From NCBI GenBank assembly GCA_946479855.1, contig CAMLHL010000009.1:1-60180 (forward strand): a stretch of DNA of 60,180 bases. The letters are read 5' to 3'. A program made the translations under genes and the position numbers. Below are positions 1 through 9,169 of the stretch, in pieces. Under the pieces are notes generated by a model. It saw only the letters and a program-made list of their open reading frames with translations, made no database searches and was not told where the DNA came from. Position 1 is the first letter of the stretch. Each line of letters starts with the position of its first letter. The DNA comes from an uncultured Pseudomonadota bacterium. Lineage in GTDB: Bacteria; Pseudomonadota; Gammaproteobacteria; Burkholderiales; Rhodocyclaceae.

Positions 1-54
1 GACGTGCTGGGCGACGTCGTCGGGCATGAGCAGGGTGAGCAGGACATCAGCCAT
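1..54 (-). CDS. Small protein at the end of the metal-efflux operon (partial, DUF3240-like?)
   Basis: Only the first 18 codons lie in the window (M-A-D-V-L-L-T-L-L-M-P-D-D and on). The ATG overlaps the stop codon of the RND permease, which indicates translational coupling in one operon. Small proteins placed here behind CzcA/CusA-type permeases are often DUF3240 members, and the LLTLLMP start fits that. The identity is an inference from position and a short sequence. Confidence 0.5.
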   Translation of the reverse strand, partial: MADVLLTLLMPDDVAQHV

Positions 55-3000
55 GTTTGTTCTCCGTGAAGCTGACGTTGGGTTCGAGGCCGAAGCGGCG
101 GAACAGGATGGGGAGCAGCAGCAGGGTCAGTGCGGTCGAGGTAAGCAGGCCGCCGATGACGACGATGGCTAGCGGGCGCTGTACTTCCGAGCCGGGGCCA
201 TTGGCGAAAAGCATCGGCAGCAGGCCGAAAGCGGCGATGCTGGCGGTCATCAGGACCGGCCGCAGGCGGCGTTTGGCACCTTCGACGACCACTTCGCCGA
301 CCGTCAGGCCGCGCGCCAGCAACTGGTTGAAATAGGTGACCATGACCACGCCGTTGAGGACGGCGATACCGAGCAGGGCGATGAAGCCGACCGAGGCCGG
401 CACCGACAGGTATTCGCCGGAGATGAGCAGACCGAAGACGCCGCCGATCATCGCGAACGGAATGTTGGAGACGACCAGCAGCGCCTGGCGCACCGAGCGG
501 AAAGTCGAGAAAAGCAGGAAGAAGATCAGCGCCAGGGCGATCGGCACGACGACCATCAGGCGTGCCGCGGCCCGCTGCTGGTTTTCGAACTGGCCGCCCC
601 AGGCCAGGCGGTAGCCTTCCGGCAGCTTGACGTCGCGGGCGACGGCGGCCCGCGCTTCGTCGACGAAGCCGACCAGGTCGCGGTCGCGGACGTTGGACTG
701 GACGACGACGTAGCGCTGGGCATTCTCCCGGTCGACCTTGACCGGTCCGTCGATGCGCTCAACGCGGGCAACGCTGGCCAGCGGCACGCTGCCGCCGCCG
801 GGCAGGCTCAGACGCAGGGCGGCGAAGTCGGCCGGCGAGGCGCGCAGGCTGTCCGGGCCGCGCAGGACGATGGGCACCCGGCGGCCCTGCTGGATCACGA
901 TGCCGACGTTGCGTCCTTCGAGCAGGGCTTTCAGGTCGTTCTGGATGGTGTCGACATTAAGTCCGAAACGGCCGGCGGCGAGGCGGTCGATGGCAATCTT
1001 CAGGTACTGCACGCCGTCGTTTTTCAGGGTGAAGGTGTCTTCGGCGCCGGGGACCTTTTTGACCGTATTCTCGATGTCGACCGCCAGCTTGTTCAGCGTC
1101 GTCAGGTTGGGGCCGAAAATCTTGATCGCCAGGTCGCCGCGCACGCCGGTCAGCATTTCGGAAACGCGCATGTCAATCGGCTGGGTGAAGGAGAAGCCGA
1201 TGCCGGGAAAATCCGTCATCACCCCCCGCAACTGGTCGGCCAGCCAGGCCGGGTCCGGCTGGCGCCAGTTGGCGCGCGGCTGCAGCACCATGAAGGTATC
1301 GGTCTGGTTGAGGCCCATCGGGTCGAGACCGAGCTCGTCGGAGCCGGCGCGGGCGACGATCGCCTTGACTTCCGGCACCCGGGCCAGGATGGCTTGCTGG
1401 ACGCGGCTGTCGATGGCGATGGTCTGGTCGATGCCGATCGAGGGCAGCTTTTCCAGTTGCATGATGATGTCGCCTTCGTCCATGGTCGGCATGAAGCTCT
1501 TGCCGAGCAGCAGGAAGGCGCCGGCCGCGGCACCCAGGGCCAGAGTGGCGCCGAGCAGGTAAGTCCGGCTGTGGGTCAGCGCCGAATTGAGCAAGCGGTC
1601 GTAGATGGCCGAGACTTTCCGGACCAGCCAGGGTTCGTGGTGGACGCCGCGCTTGATCAGGTACGAGGCGAGCACCGGCACGACGGTCAGCGACAGCAGC
1701 AGCGACGCGGCCAGTGCGAAGACGATGGTCAGCGCCACCGGTCCGAACATCTTGCCTTCCAGTCCCTCGAGGGTGAGCAGCGGCAGGAAGACGATGATGA
1801 TGATGAAGATGCCGGAGGTCACCGGCGCTGCCACTTCGCGGGCAGCGCGGAAGATCAGGTGCAGGGTCGGCAGGTTGTCGGGGGCTTCGGCCAGCTGGCT
1901 TTCGATATTCTCGACGACGACGACCGCCGCATCGACCAGCATGCCGATGGCGATGGCCAGGCCGCCCAGGCTCATCAGGTTGGCCGACAGACCGGCTGTG
2001 CGCATCAAAATGAAGGTGGTGAGGGCCGATAGCGGCAGCATCAGGGCAACGACCAGCGCGGCGCGCAGGTTGCCGAGGAAGGCGAGGAGGAGCAGGACGA
2101 CCAGGACGATGGCTTCGAGCAGCGCCTTGGAGACGGTGCCGACGGCGCGTTCGACCAGGTTGCTGCGGTCGTAGAAAGTTTCGATGCTGACGCCCGGCGG
2201 CAGGGTCGGGGCAATTTCGGCCAGCCGGGCCTTGACGCCATCGACCACGCTCTGCGCATTGGCGCCGCGCAGGCCGAGGACCAGCCCCTCGACCGCCTCG
2301 CCCTGGCCGCTCCGGGTCACCGCGCCATAGCGGGTCAGCGCGCCGAGGCGAACGTCGGCGACATCGGCGACGCGAACGACCAGGCCTTCCCTGGCCTGCA
2401 AAATGATGCTTTTTACGTCGTCGACCGTCGCAATCGCTCCTTCGGCACGAACCAGCAAGGCTTCCTCGCCATCATTGAGGCGGCCGGCACCGTCGTTGCG
2501 GTTGTTGGCCTCCAGCACCGCCTGCAGATCCTTCAGCGCCAGTCCGCGCGCCGCCAGCAGTTGCGGGTTGGGCACGACCTCGAAAGTCCGCACCTCGCCC
2601 CCCAGGCTATTGACGTCGGCGACACCGGGAACGGTACGCAGTTGCGGCCGGATCACCCAGTCGAGCAGGGCGCGCTTGTCGGCCAGTCCGAGATCGCCCT
2701 CGATGGTGAACATGAACATCTCGCCGAGCGGCGTGGTAATCGGTGCCATGCCGCCGCTGGCGCCGGGCGGCAGGTTATCCATGGCGGCGGCCAGGCGCTC
2801 GCCGACCTGCTGGCGGGCCCAGTAAATGTCGGTGCCATCTTCGAAATCGATGGTGATGTCGGTCAGCGCATACTTGGAGGTCGAGCGGAGCAGGCGCTGG
2901 TGCGGAATGCCGAGCATTTCCTGCTCGACGGGGATGGCGAGGCGGGTTTCGACCTCTTCCGGCGTCATGCCCGGCGCCTTCAGGATGATCTTGACCTGGG

Positions 3001-3133
3001 TCGTCGACACATCGGGGAAGGCGTCGATGGGCAGGCCGAGAAAGGCCATGATGCCGGCCCCGATGAGGAGGAAGGTCAGCACCAGCAGCAGCAGCCGCTG
3101 GGTCAATGAGAAGCGGATCAGCGCGGTCAGCAT
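47..3133 (-). CDS. Heavy-metal efflux RND permease (CusA/CzcA family)
   Basis: Inner-membrane proton-driven pump of a tripartite metal export system, 1028 residues, the normal length for heavy-metal RND permeases. There is one N-terminal membrane helix (about residues 12-32), a periplasmic porter domain, a helix cluster, a second porter domain and a C-terminal helix cluster. The proton-relay helix near residue 400 reads AIAIGMLVDAAVVVVEN, closer to the monovalent (Cu/Ag, CusA-like) motif than to the divalent CzcA motif. Substrate is therefore probably Cu/Ag, but this is only suggestive. The start overlaps the adaptor stop by one base and the end overlaps the next small gene. No outer-membrane channel gene is visible in this operon. 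Confidence 0.93.
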   Translation of the reverse strand: MLTALIRFSLTQRLLLLVLTFLLIGAGIMAFLGLPIDAFPDVSTTQVKIILKAPGMTPEEVETRLAIPVEQEMLGIPHQRLLRSTSKYALTDITIDFEDGTDIYWARQQVGERLAAAMDNLPPGASGGMAPITTPLGEMFMFTIEGDLGLADKRALLDWVIRPQLRTVPGVADVNSLGGEVRTFEVVPNPQLLAARGLALKDLQAVLEANNRNDGAGRLNDGEEALLVRAEGAIATVDDVKSIILQAREGLVVRVADVADVRLGALTRYGAVTRSGQGEAVEGLVLGLRGANAQSVVDGVKARLAEIAPTLPPGVSIETFYDRSNLVERAVGTVSKALLEAIVLVVLLLLAFLGNLRAALVVALMLPLSALTTFILMRTAGLSANLMSLGGLAIAIGMLVDAAVVVVENIESQLAEAPDNLPTLHLIFRAAREVAAPVTSGIFIIIIVFLPLLTLEGLEGKMFGPVALTIVFALAASLLLSLTVVPVLASYLIKRGVHHEPWLVRKVSAIYDRLLNSALTHSRTYLLGATLALGAAAGAFLLLGKSFMPTMDEGDIIMQLEKLPSIGIDQTIAIDSRVQQAILARVPEVKAIVARAGSDELGLDPMGLNQTDTFMVLQPRANWRQPDPAWLADQLRGVMTDFPGIGFSFTQPIDMRVSEMLTGVRGDLAIKIFGPNLTTLNKLAVDIENTVKKVPGAEDTFTLKNDGVQYLKIAIDRLAAGRFGLNVDTIQNDLKALLEGRNVGIVIQQGRRVPIVLRGPDSLRASPADFAALRLSLPGGGSVPLASVARVERIDGPVKVDRENAQRYVVVQSNVRDRDLVGFVDEARAAVARDVKLPEGYRLAWGGQFENQQRAAARLMVVVPIALALIFFLLFSTFRSVRQALLVVSNIPFAMIGGVFGLLISGEYLSVPASVGFIALLGIAVLNGVVMVTYFNQLLARGLTVGEVVVEGAKRRLRPVLMTASIAAFGLLPMLFANGPGSEVQRPLAIVVIGGLLTSTALTLLLLPILFRRFGLEPNVSFTENKHG

Positions 3134-4221
3134 TATTCCTTGCCCACCCCGGCCAGCATTGCTTTCAGGCCGGAAACCCCCTTGACGGCGACCTTTTCGC
3201 CGGCCTTGACGCCGTCGACGGTAACGCTGTCGCCGCCCTGGCCGATGACGCGGACCGGGCGCGCCGCGAAGGTGGTGCTCTTGTCGTCACCGGCGGTCTG
3301 CACGAAAACTATGGTCGCACCCTGGTGGCGGGCCAGGGCAGCGGCGGGCAGGCGTTGCTGCTGGCTGGCCGGGCTGGCGATTTCGACTTCGATGACCTGG
3401 CCAGGGCGCAGCGTGTCGGCCCCCTTGTTGACTTCAGCCCGCAGCAGCACGGTCTGGCTGGCCGCATCGACAGCCCGGCCGATGGCAATCAGCTTGCCGT
3501 CCACGTCGCTGTGGGCGATCTTGACCGGGGTGCCTTCGCGCAGCGTCGCCGCGATATCGACCGGCGCCTGAATTTCCAGCCAGAGCGGCGAAAGCCTGGC
3601 GATCCGGTAGATCAGGGCCGAGGTGTCGACGCGCTGACCAAGCTGGACGCCCTGTTCGAGCACGACGCCGTCAATGCTGGCGGTTAACGCCAGGCGGCCG
3701 CCCAGTTTGCCCGGTGTCGCGCCGGCCAGCGCCAGGCCCTGGCGCCGTTCGCTGGCTTGCGTGCTGGCCTGGGCGGCGGCGGCACGGCTGCCCTGCAGGC
3801 GGGATTCGGCAATCAGTCCCTCGGCAAAAAGCTGTTCGTCGCGCTTCCGGTTCTGTTCGAGCAGGGCGGCCTGGCTGCTGGCCTGCAAGGCGTCGCGTTG
3901 CAGTTCCAATGCCTGCGGGCTGCTCAGGTATGCCACGATCTGGCCGCGCCTGACCGTCGCCCCCGGCGCTACGGCGAGCATCTCGATCAGGCCGCCCGCC
4001 GGCGCGGCGATGACGCGCATCTGCTCGTTGGGGACCAGCACGCGGGCCGGCAAGCTGCCGCCGCGAGTCGTTGCCGATTCGCCGGCAATCGCCGTTTCAA
4101 TGCCCAGCGACTTGACCTGTGCCGCTTGCAGCAATACGGGATCGGCCGCCGATGCCGGTCCGACGATGGCAAGGAAGGGCAGTAGCAAAAAAAACCGGGT
4201 AAGGGTCATGGAAGTGCTCAT
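3133..4221 (-). CDS. RND efflux periplasmic adaptor subunit (CusB/CzcB type)
   Basis: Membrane-fusion protein linking the RND permease to an outer-membrane channel, 362 residues. It starts with a signal peptide (FFLLLPFLAIVGPASA, about residues 10-25), followed by a barrel-sandwich half-motif (GLIEMLAVAPGATVRRGQIVAYL), an alpha-helical hairpin rich in Gln/Ala/Arg, and the second lipoyl half and beta-barrel. It is the first gene of the operon. An in-frame ATG four codons downstream is an alternative start. The gene upstream is divergent, so the operon promoter lies in 4222-4350. Confidence 0.92.
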   Translation of the reverse strand: MSTSMTLTRFFLLLPFLAIVGPASAADPVLLQAAQVKSLGIETAIAGESATTRGGSLPARVLVPNEQMRVIAAPAGGLIEMLAVAPGATVRRGQIVAYLSSPQALELQRDALQASSQAALLEQNRKRDEQLFAEGLIAESRLQGSRAAAAQASTQASERRQGLALAGATPGKLGGRLALTASIDGVVLEQGVQLGQRVDTSALIYRIARLSPLWLEIQAPVDIAATLREGTPVKIAHSDVDGKLIAIGRAVDAASQTVLLRAEVNKGADTLRPGQVIEVEIASPASQQQRLPAAALARHQGATIVFVQTAGDDKSTTFAARPVRVIGQGGDSVTVDGVKAGEKVAVKGVSGLKAMLAGVGKE

Positions 4222-4253
4222 TGTGGAATGGCGATGATTTTAGCCAGCCTGGA

Positions 4254-4268
4254 TTAAGGATTCCTTAA
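4254..4268. promoter_or_regulatory. Perfect 15-bp palindrome in the efflux/HD-GYP divergent promoter region
   Basis: TTAAGGATTCCTTAA is a perfect palindrome around a central T, between the divergent adaptor and HD-GYP genes. Read as ATTAAG-N5-CTTAAC it resembles boxes of OmpR-type response regulators of the PmrA/QseB kind. It is placed to act as an operator for the metal efflux operon. No cognate regulator gene lies in the window. Confidence 0.45.
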
Positions 4269-4350
4269 CGTTTGCTTCCGATCAGGAAAAACTAAGATTG
4301 ACTGGCGATAATGATGTTTACCAGTGTTGTGCAAAGCAAGGGAGGGACGG

Positions 4351-5610
4351 ATGAATGCGTTCAAAAAGCGGACTGCCTGGCGCATTGCCCTGGTGAGCGC
4401 GCTGCTGGCGATGCTGGCCAGTCCGGTCGCCTGGTTTGTCGCCCGGGAGCGTGCCGAGGAAAGTGCGGTTGCCCTGGCGGTGGAAGAGTCGCAGCGCCTG
4501 CTCCAGCATTTCGCTGCGCTCAGCCCGAGCGGAGCGGCGGCGCAAGCGCATGCCAGCGATGCGGCGCGAGCGATTACCGGCGGATTGTTTCATATCGCTG
4601 AAATCTACAATGCCCGGGGGGAGCGCCTGGCCGAAGCCATGACGGCGGAGGGCCAAGTGGTCGAGGGGGTGCTGCTGCACCACGCCGCGCCAAGCTACGC
4701 GACGCCTTCCTACGAGAGTGTGAAACTGCCGGATCAGCGCTGGGTGCTGCGCATCTTCGTACCGCTGCGCTCGTCGAGTGCCGCTGGCGCGCCGATTACC
4801 GGCTATTTCGAGGGCGTCCGCATCGTCCCCGACTGGCAACGCCGGCAGATACTGGAGAGTGCGCTTTACGCCGCCCTGCTCGTCGGGCTGGCCTCCTTGC
4901 TTTGCGGACTGGCAATCTATCCGGTGGTGGTCCATCTGTCGGCGGACAATGCCCGCAAGGCCCGTGAAGTGCTCGATTCGCATATCGCCATGATGGAAGC
5001 GCTGGGCCGGGCGATTGCCCAGCGTGATTCCGATACCGGGGCACACAATTACCGGGTGGCCTGGATCGCGGCCCGTATTGCCGAACGGATCGGCCTCACC
5101 GGCAAGGCCATGCAGTCACTGATCGCCGGCAGCTTTCTGCACGATGTCGGCAAGATCGGCATCGCCGACACCATCCTGCGCAAGCCGGGAAAGCTGGACG
5201 AAACCGAGTCCGCCATCATGCGCACGCATGTCACGCAGGGCGAGGAAATCGTCTCCGGCATCGGCTGGCTGGCCGGCGCCAATGCGGTCGTCGCCGGCCA
5301 TCACGAGAAATGGAACGGCTCGGGTTACCCGCGGCGTCTGGCGGGCGAAGCCATTCCGCTGGCTGCGCGCATTTTCGCCGTGGCCGACGTCTTCGATGCC
5401 CTGTGCTCCAAGCGCCCTTACAAGGAAGCCCTGGGTTTTGCCGCCGCTATGGAAATTCTGGAAAACGACACCGGCCACCATTTCGATCCTGCCGTGATGG
5501 CCGTTTTCCGGCCCATGGCGCGCGAAATCTTCGACTGTCTGGCCGGCTGCGACGAGGCGCAGGCCCGGCAATTGCTGCAGAGGCGGGTCCGCTTTCACTT
5601 CGGCGAGTGA
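4351..5610 (+). CDS. Membrane-anchored HD-GYP domain c-di-GMP phosphodiesterase
   Basis: Predicted to hydrolyse c-di-GMP, 419 residues. A membrane helix at about 8-28 and another at about 165-188 bracket a periplasmic sensor domain of roughly 135 residues. The HD-GYP domain follows, with HDVGKIG near residue 264 and HHEKWNGSGYP near 317, so the catalytic signatures are intact. The start at 4351 is chosen because GGGAGG stands just upstream; a start nine codons earlier is possible. Its 3' end overlaps the convergent MFS gene by 16 bases. The sensed signal is unknown. Confidence 0.9.
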   Translation: MNAFKKRTAWRIALVSALLAMLASPVAWFVARERAEESAVALAVEESQRLLQHFAALSPSGAAAQAHASDAARAITGGLFHIAEIYNARGERLAEAMTAEGQVVEGVLLHHAAPSYATPSYESVKLPDQRWVLRIFVPLRSSSAAGAPITGYFEGVRIVPDWQRRQILESALYAALLVGLASLLCGLAIYPVVVHLSADNARKAREVLDSHIAMMEALGRAIAQRDSDTGAHNYRVAWIAARIAERIGLTGKAMQSLIAGSFLHDVGKIGIADTILRKPGKLDETESAIMRTHVTQGEEIVSGIGWLAGANAVVAGHHEKWNGSGYPRRLAGEAIPLAARIFAVADVFDALCSKRPYKEALGFAAAMEILENDTGHHFDPAVMAVFRPMAREIFDCLAGCDEAQARQLLQRRVRFHFGE

Positions 5611-6800
5611 GCGGCAGGCCGGGACGCCAGATCTCCCCTTGGCGCAATCCAGCGCTGCAACAGCCAGGCCGCCAGCAAGGCGCAACTGCCCGAGAACAGA
5701 AAGGCGGCCCAACTGGCAATGCCTTGCCAGAGCCAGCCGAAAATCACCGAGGCCGGCAACAGCATCGCCCCGGCGGTCAGGTTGAACCAGCCAAAGGCCG
5801 TGCCCCGCCGGTCGGGCGGGGCAAGGTCGGCGACCAGCGCCTTTTCGACGCCTTCGGTCGCCGCCATGAACAGCCCGTAGAAGCCGAACAGCCCGAACAG
5901 CCCCAGGCTGCCGCCGGTGATGTTGCCGAGCGCGAGGTAGAAAATGCCGTAGGCGAGGTAACCGCCGGCCAGCAGGCGGACTCGTCCGTAGCGGTCGGAG
6001 AGTGCCGACAGCGGTGTCGAGAACAGCGCGGCGATCAGAGAGACCGCCGCCCAGAGCAGCGGGATTTGCGCCTCGGCGATACCCAGTTCGCGGGCGCGCA
6101 GGAGCAGGAACATGTTCGACGAATTGCCCAGGGTGAACAGCGCGACGATGGCGAGGTAGCGCCGGAAAGTCGGCGGCATGTTGTTCAGGTGCCAATCGAA
6201 TGGCGCCGCCGGAGCATGGCTGGCCGCCGGCGTTTCGCGGATGGCGAGGGCCAGCCCCAGGCAGGCCAGGCCCGGCAGCAGCGACCACAGGAAGATATCG
6301 CGTAGCGGCATGCCGGCCGCCAGCAGCAGCGAGGCGATGAGCGGCCCGAGAACGGCGCCGCTGTTGTCCATGGCGCGATGCAGGCCGAATGCGAGTCCGC
6401 GCTGGGTCGACGGCACGCTGGCGGCGAGCAGCGCGTCGCGTGGCGACGAGCGCAGCCCCTTGCCGATGCGGTCGGCGAAGCGGGTCGCCAGCAGTCCCGG
6501 CCAGGCGGTGACCAGGGCCGTCAGCGGCCGGGCGAAGCCGGCCAGTCCGTAACCGACCATGATCCATGGCTTGCTGCGTCGGGTACGATCGACAATGACC
6601 CCGGAAAACAGCTTGAGCAGGCTGGCGGTTGCCTCGGCCACCCCTTCGATCAGGCCGAGTACCCGGGGACCGGCCATCAGGACCGAGGCCAGGTAAATGG
6701 GGACGAGCGGATAGAGCATTTCGCTGGCCGAGTCGTTGATCAGGCTGATCAGGCCGACGAGCCAGACGGTACGGGGCAGTGAACGGATGGCCTGGAGCAT
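5595..6800 (-). CDS. MFS transporter
   Basis: Predicted 12-helix major facilitator, 401 residues. The N-terminal half carries SLINDSASEMLYPLVP and a loop 2-3 region with DRTRRSKP, matching MFS motif A. RFADRIGKGLRSSPRDALL follows helix 4. This resembles MFS subfamilies annotated as antibiotic or drug efflux-like transporters with no assigned substrate. It stands alone, convergent with the HD-GYP gene and overlapping its end. Substrate cannot be inferred. Confidence 0.85.
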   Translation of the reverse strand: MLQAIRSLPRTVWLVGLISLINDSASEMLYPLVPIYLASVLMAGPRVLGLIEGVAEATASLLKLFSGVIVDRTRRSKPWIMVGYGLAGFARPLTALVTAWPGLLATRFADRIGKGLRSSPRDALLAASVPSTQRGLAFGLHRAMDNSGAVLGPLIASLLLAAGMPLRDIFLWSLLPGLACLGLALAIRETPAASHAPAAPFDWHLNNMPPTFRRYLAIVALFTLGNSSNMFLLLRARELGIAEAQIPLLWAAVSLIAALFSTPLSALSDRYGRVRLLAGGYLAYGIFYLALGNITGGSLGLFGLFGFYGLFMAATEGVEKALVADLAPPDRRGTAFGWFNLTAGAMLLPASVIFGWLWQGIASWAAFLFSGSCALLAAWLLQRWIAPRGDLASRPAAHSPK

Positions 6801-6977
6801 GGTTCGCCTAGCATGCCAGAGAGCTGGCGGCAGTGGCTAGCGTGGCGATCGTCCAGAGGGAGGGGGGCGCAGTCGACGGGGAGCTGAGGGCTGGTTTTTT
6901 GCCGTTTTGTCAGGTCGACCGTAGGGGGCCGCCGTGGTTGCCCGGGCGGCCGCCTGCCCGCCTGCGACCCGGGGGGG

Positions 6978-7556
6978 CTAATCGCGGACGCGTTCGAAGA
7001 TCAGCGACGCCGAGTCGACCCCATCATGGTGCGCCGTTGCCCTGACTGGCGACGGGGAAAAGTAGGATGACCACTGCTGAGCGGAGAGTTCGACTTCCTG
7101 GACGACGGTGGCGCGCCGTTCCTGCTGGCAACGCCTTTCCGTCAGGCCTTCGGGCGGCCCGTCGTTTTTCGTGCGTCGTTCCTTGCCCTGTCTGCGTTCG
7201 CTCTTGTCGGCGCCGGGCCGCTCGATTTCGGGCGCCGGCAACGCCAGGCCGGGCGGTTTCTCGGCGCCATGCGCCAGCAGCAGATTGACAATGCACCAGT
7301 GCTTGCCGCGGGCGGCGGTACGCAGCGGGGCGCTGGCACCATCGGCGTTGGCAGCGTGGATGTTGGCGCCGCGCTGGATCAATTCGACGACGATGGCGTC
7401 ATGTCCCTTGAAACAGGCTGTCCGCAGCGGCAGGCCCGGCGCGCCGTGGATATCGCTCGCCTCGAGGTCTGCGCCCTGGTCGAGGGCGGCAATGACGGCG
7501 CGAAGGTCTCCCTGTTCAATGGCTTTCTGAAGTTGGCTGTTCATGGCTGTCGTCAA
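6978..7556 (-). CDS. Ankyrin-repeat protein
   Basis: Soluble protein of 192 residues. About three ankyrin repeats occupy residues 6-100 (for example GDLRAVIAALDQGADLEASD, then LRTACFKGHDAIVVELIQRG, then the GKHWCIVNLLLAHGAEK repeat). The remaining C-terminal 90 residues are highly charged (Arg, Lys, Glu) and of low complexity at first, with no recognised domain. No signal peptide is seen. Ankyrin repeats mediate protein-protein binding; no partner is suggested by the neighbours. A start four codons later (MNSQLQ) is equally possible. Confidence 0.75.
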   Translation of the reverse strand: MTTAMNSQLQKAIEQGDLRAVIAALDQGADLEASDIHGAPGLPLRTACFKGHDAIVVELIQRGANIHAANADGASAPLRTAARGKHWCIVNLLLAHGAEKPPGLALPAPEIERPGADKSERRQGKERRTKNDGPPEGLTERRCQQERRATVVQEVELSAQQWSSYFSPSPVRATAHHDGVDSASLIFERVRD

Positions 7557-7966
7557 ACGATCCCTTTGTTCCGGGAGATATACCGGTTATTGATATTGCA
7601 AATGGCATTTGATGTATCGCTGGGCGGAGCATAGTCAGAAGCGTCGATTTGACTTATGAAATATTTCACATTGGCAAGGAATCGCCGAGAGCGGGGGTGC
7701 TGTCTTTATCTTTGCCAGCGCAGGCGGTGCGCGATGGCCGTGCCGCTGCTGCCCTGAAAGCACTTTCTGCCGCGGGCCTCGGCCGGGCTGGCGATGGCAG
7801 GCGTTGCCCGTTTGGCCACCGTTCGGGCAAGCGCATCTCGCGGCGTATTAGTGTGCTGCCGAGCCTGGTCAGGCCTCGTCACCGTGGCCGTTCGATGAGA
7901 TGCGGCCGGGCAGTTGTCTGCTGCGGCGCAGACTGGTTCGACGGCGCAACATTTGGCCGTTGAGGC
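7557..7966. other. Non-coding stretch, no convincing gene
   Basis: About 410 bases between the ankyrin gene and the YceI terminator. An open frame at 7649-7963 gives an Arg/Gly/Ala-rich translation without family features and no good ribosome site. The first 80 bases upstream of the ankyrin start are AT-richer and probably hold its promoter. Nothing else was recognised. Confidence 0.5.
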
Positions 7967-7998
7967 AAAAAAAAGCCGCCCGGGTGTCGGGCGGCTTT
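7967..7998 (-). terminator. Rho-independent terminator of the cybB-yceI operon
   Basis: On the minus strand an 8-bp GC-rich stem (GCCGCCCG pairing with CGGGCGGC) with a 4-base loop is followed by a run of eight T. It lies about 20 bases past the stop of the distal YceI gene, the correct position and orientation to end that operon. Confidence 0.85.
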
Positions 7999-8017
7999 GA
8001 GCTGCTGGCAGAAGCGC

Positions 8018-8587
8018 TTACTGCTTGATCGCTTCGAGGGCGATGTCGATGGTCACGTCGTCGCCGACGTAAGGTGCGTGCTTGCCCATGTTGAAATCGG
8101 TGCGCTTGACGGTGGTCGTTGCGTTGGCGCCGATGGCGTCCTTCTTCATCATCGGGTGCGGCATGGCTTGGAAGGATGTGACCTTGAGGGTGACTGGCTT
8201 GGTGATGCCCTTCAGCGTCAGGTTGCCTTCGATGGCGGCGGGCTTGTCACCTTCGAAGATCACTTTGGTGGACTTGAAGGTGGCGGTCGGGTATTTGGCG
8301 GTGTCGAGGAAATCCTCGCCCTGGATGTGCTCGTTGAAGGTCGTCGAACCGGTATTGACCGATTTCGTGTCGATCACGATGTCGACCGCAGCGGTCTTCG
8401 CGGCCTTGTCGAGGACGACGGTGCCGGTGGCCTTGTCGAAGCGGCTCATCTGGATCGAGTAGCCGAGATGGCTGTACGAGAAGCGCGGGAAGCTGTGGTT
8501 GCCGTCGAGGGTGAAGGTTTCGGGGGCGGCGAATGCCGGGGCGGCAGCGGCGATGGCGAGGACGAGCGTGGCGAGTTGTTTTTTCAT
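8018..8587 (-). CDS. YceI family periplasmic protein (distal copy)
   Basis: Secreted lipocalin-like protein of 189 residues with a signal peptide (MKKQLATLVLAIAAAAPAFA). The YceI fold is visible through LDGNHSFPRFSYSHLGYS near the N terminus and the central FKSTKVIFEGDKPAAIEGNLTLKG-type strands. Family members bind polyisoprenoids such as quinone precursors. The start is set by the signal peptide and a GGAG just upstream; the frame is open further upstream without coding character. Last gene of a b561-YceI-YceI operon. Confidence 0.88.
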   Translation of the reverse strand: MKKQLATLVLAIAAAAPAFAAPETFTLDGNHSFPRFSYSHLGYSIQMSRFDKATGTVVLDKAAKTAAVDIVIDTKSVNTGSTTFNEHIQGEDFLDTAKYPTATFKSTKVIFEGDKPAAIEGNLTLKGITKPVTLKVTSFQAMPHPMMKKDAIGANATTTVKRTDFNMGKHAPYVGDDVTIDIALEAIKQ

Positions 8588-8613
8588 GGTGAGACTCCGA
8601 TTGAGGTGGGGGG

Positions 8614-9168
8614 TTACTTGCTGGTTGCGGTGATACGGAACTTGATCTGGACATCGTTGGCTACGATGTCGAACTTGGCCCAGGTGCCTTCGCCGATCGA
8701 AAAATCGGCGCGGCGGATGGTGAAGGCACCCTCGAAAACGCCGCTGTTGCCCTGGGCGGTGAAGGTGGCGGGGACGACGACATCCTGCGTCTTGCCCTTG
8801 ATGCTCAACTGGCCGGCCACTTCGTAGCGATTGCCGCCAAGGGCCTTGACGTTGCCGGAGACGAAACGGGCACTCGGGAAAGCCTTGGTATTGAACCACT
8901 GCTTGCCGGCCACTTCTTCGTCACCTTCCGCGGCGCCGGTATCGACGCTGGCCAGTTCGACGTCGAACGTCGCCTTGGCGGCAGCCGGCTTGGCCGGGTC
9001 GAAGCTGAGCTGGCTGGAAAACTTCTTGAAACTGCCGTCGACCGCCACCCCCATCTGCTTGTAGACGAAATTGATGGCGCTTTTGGCGGGCTGGACCTGG
9101 GTATATTCGACGGCTTGCGCAGCGGGGATCAGGGCGGCGAAGGCGAGGGCGAGAGCGATGCGTTTCAT
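8614..9168 (-). CDS. YceI family periplasmic protein (proximal copy)
   Basis: 184 residues with a signal peptide (MKRIALALAFAALIPAAQA), then the YceI beta-barrel domain (INFVYKQMGVAVDGSFKKF near residues 32-50; FTIRRADFSIGEGTWA near the end). The start lies directly after the cytochrome b561 stop, so translation is probably coupled. It is a diverged paralogue of the next gene and presumably binds a similar isoprenoid ligand in the periplasm. Confidence 0.88.
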   Translation of the reverse strand: MKRIALALAFAALIPAAQAVEYTQVQPAKSAINFVYKQMGVAVDGSFKKFSSQLSFDPAKPAAAKATFDVELASVDTGAAEGDEEVAGKQWFNTKAFPSARFVSGNVKALGGNRYEVAGQLSIKGKTQDVVVPATFTAQGNSGVFEGAFTIRRADFSIGEGTWAKFDIVANDVQIKFRITATSK

Positions 9169-9169
9169 G

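Noticed and set aside
7649..7963. 104-codon frame between the ankyrin and YceI genes
   Set aside because: Arg/Gly-rich translation, no ribosome site, no family resemblance.
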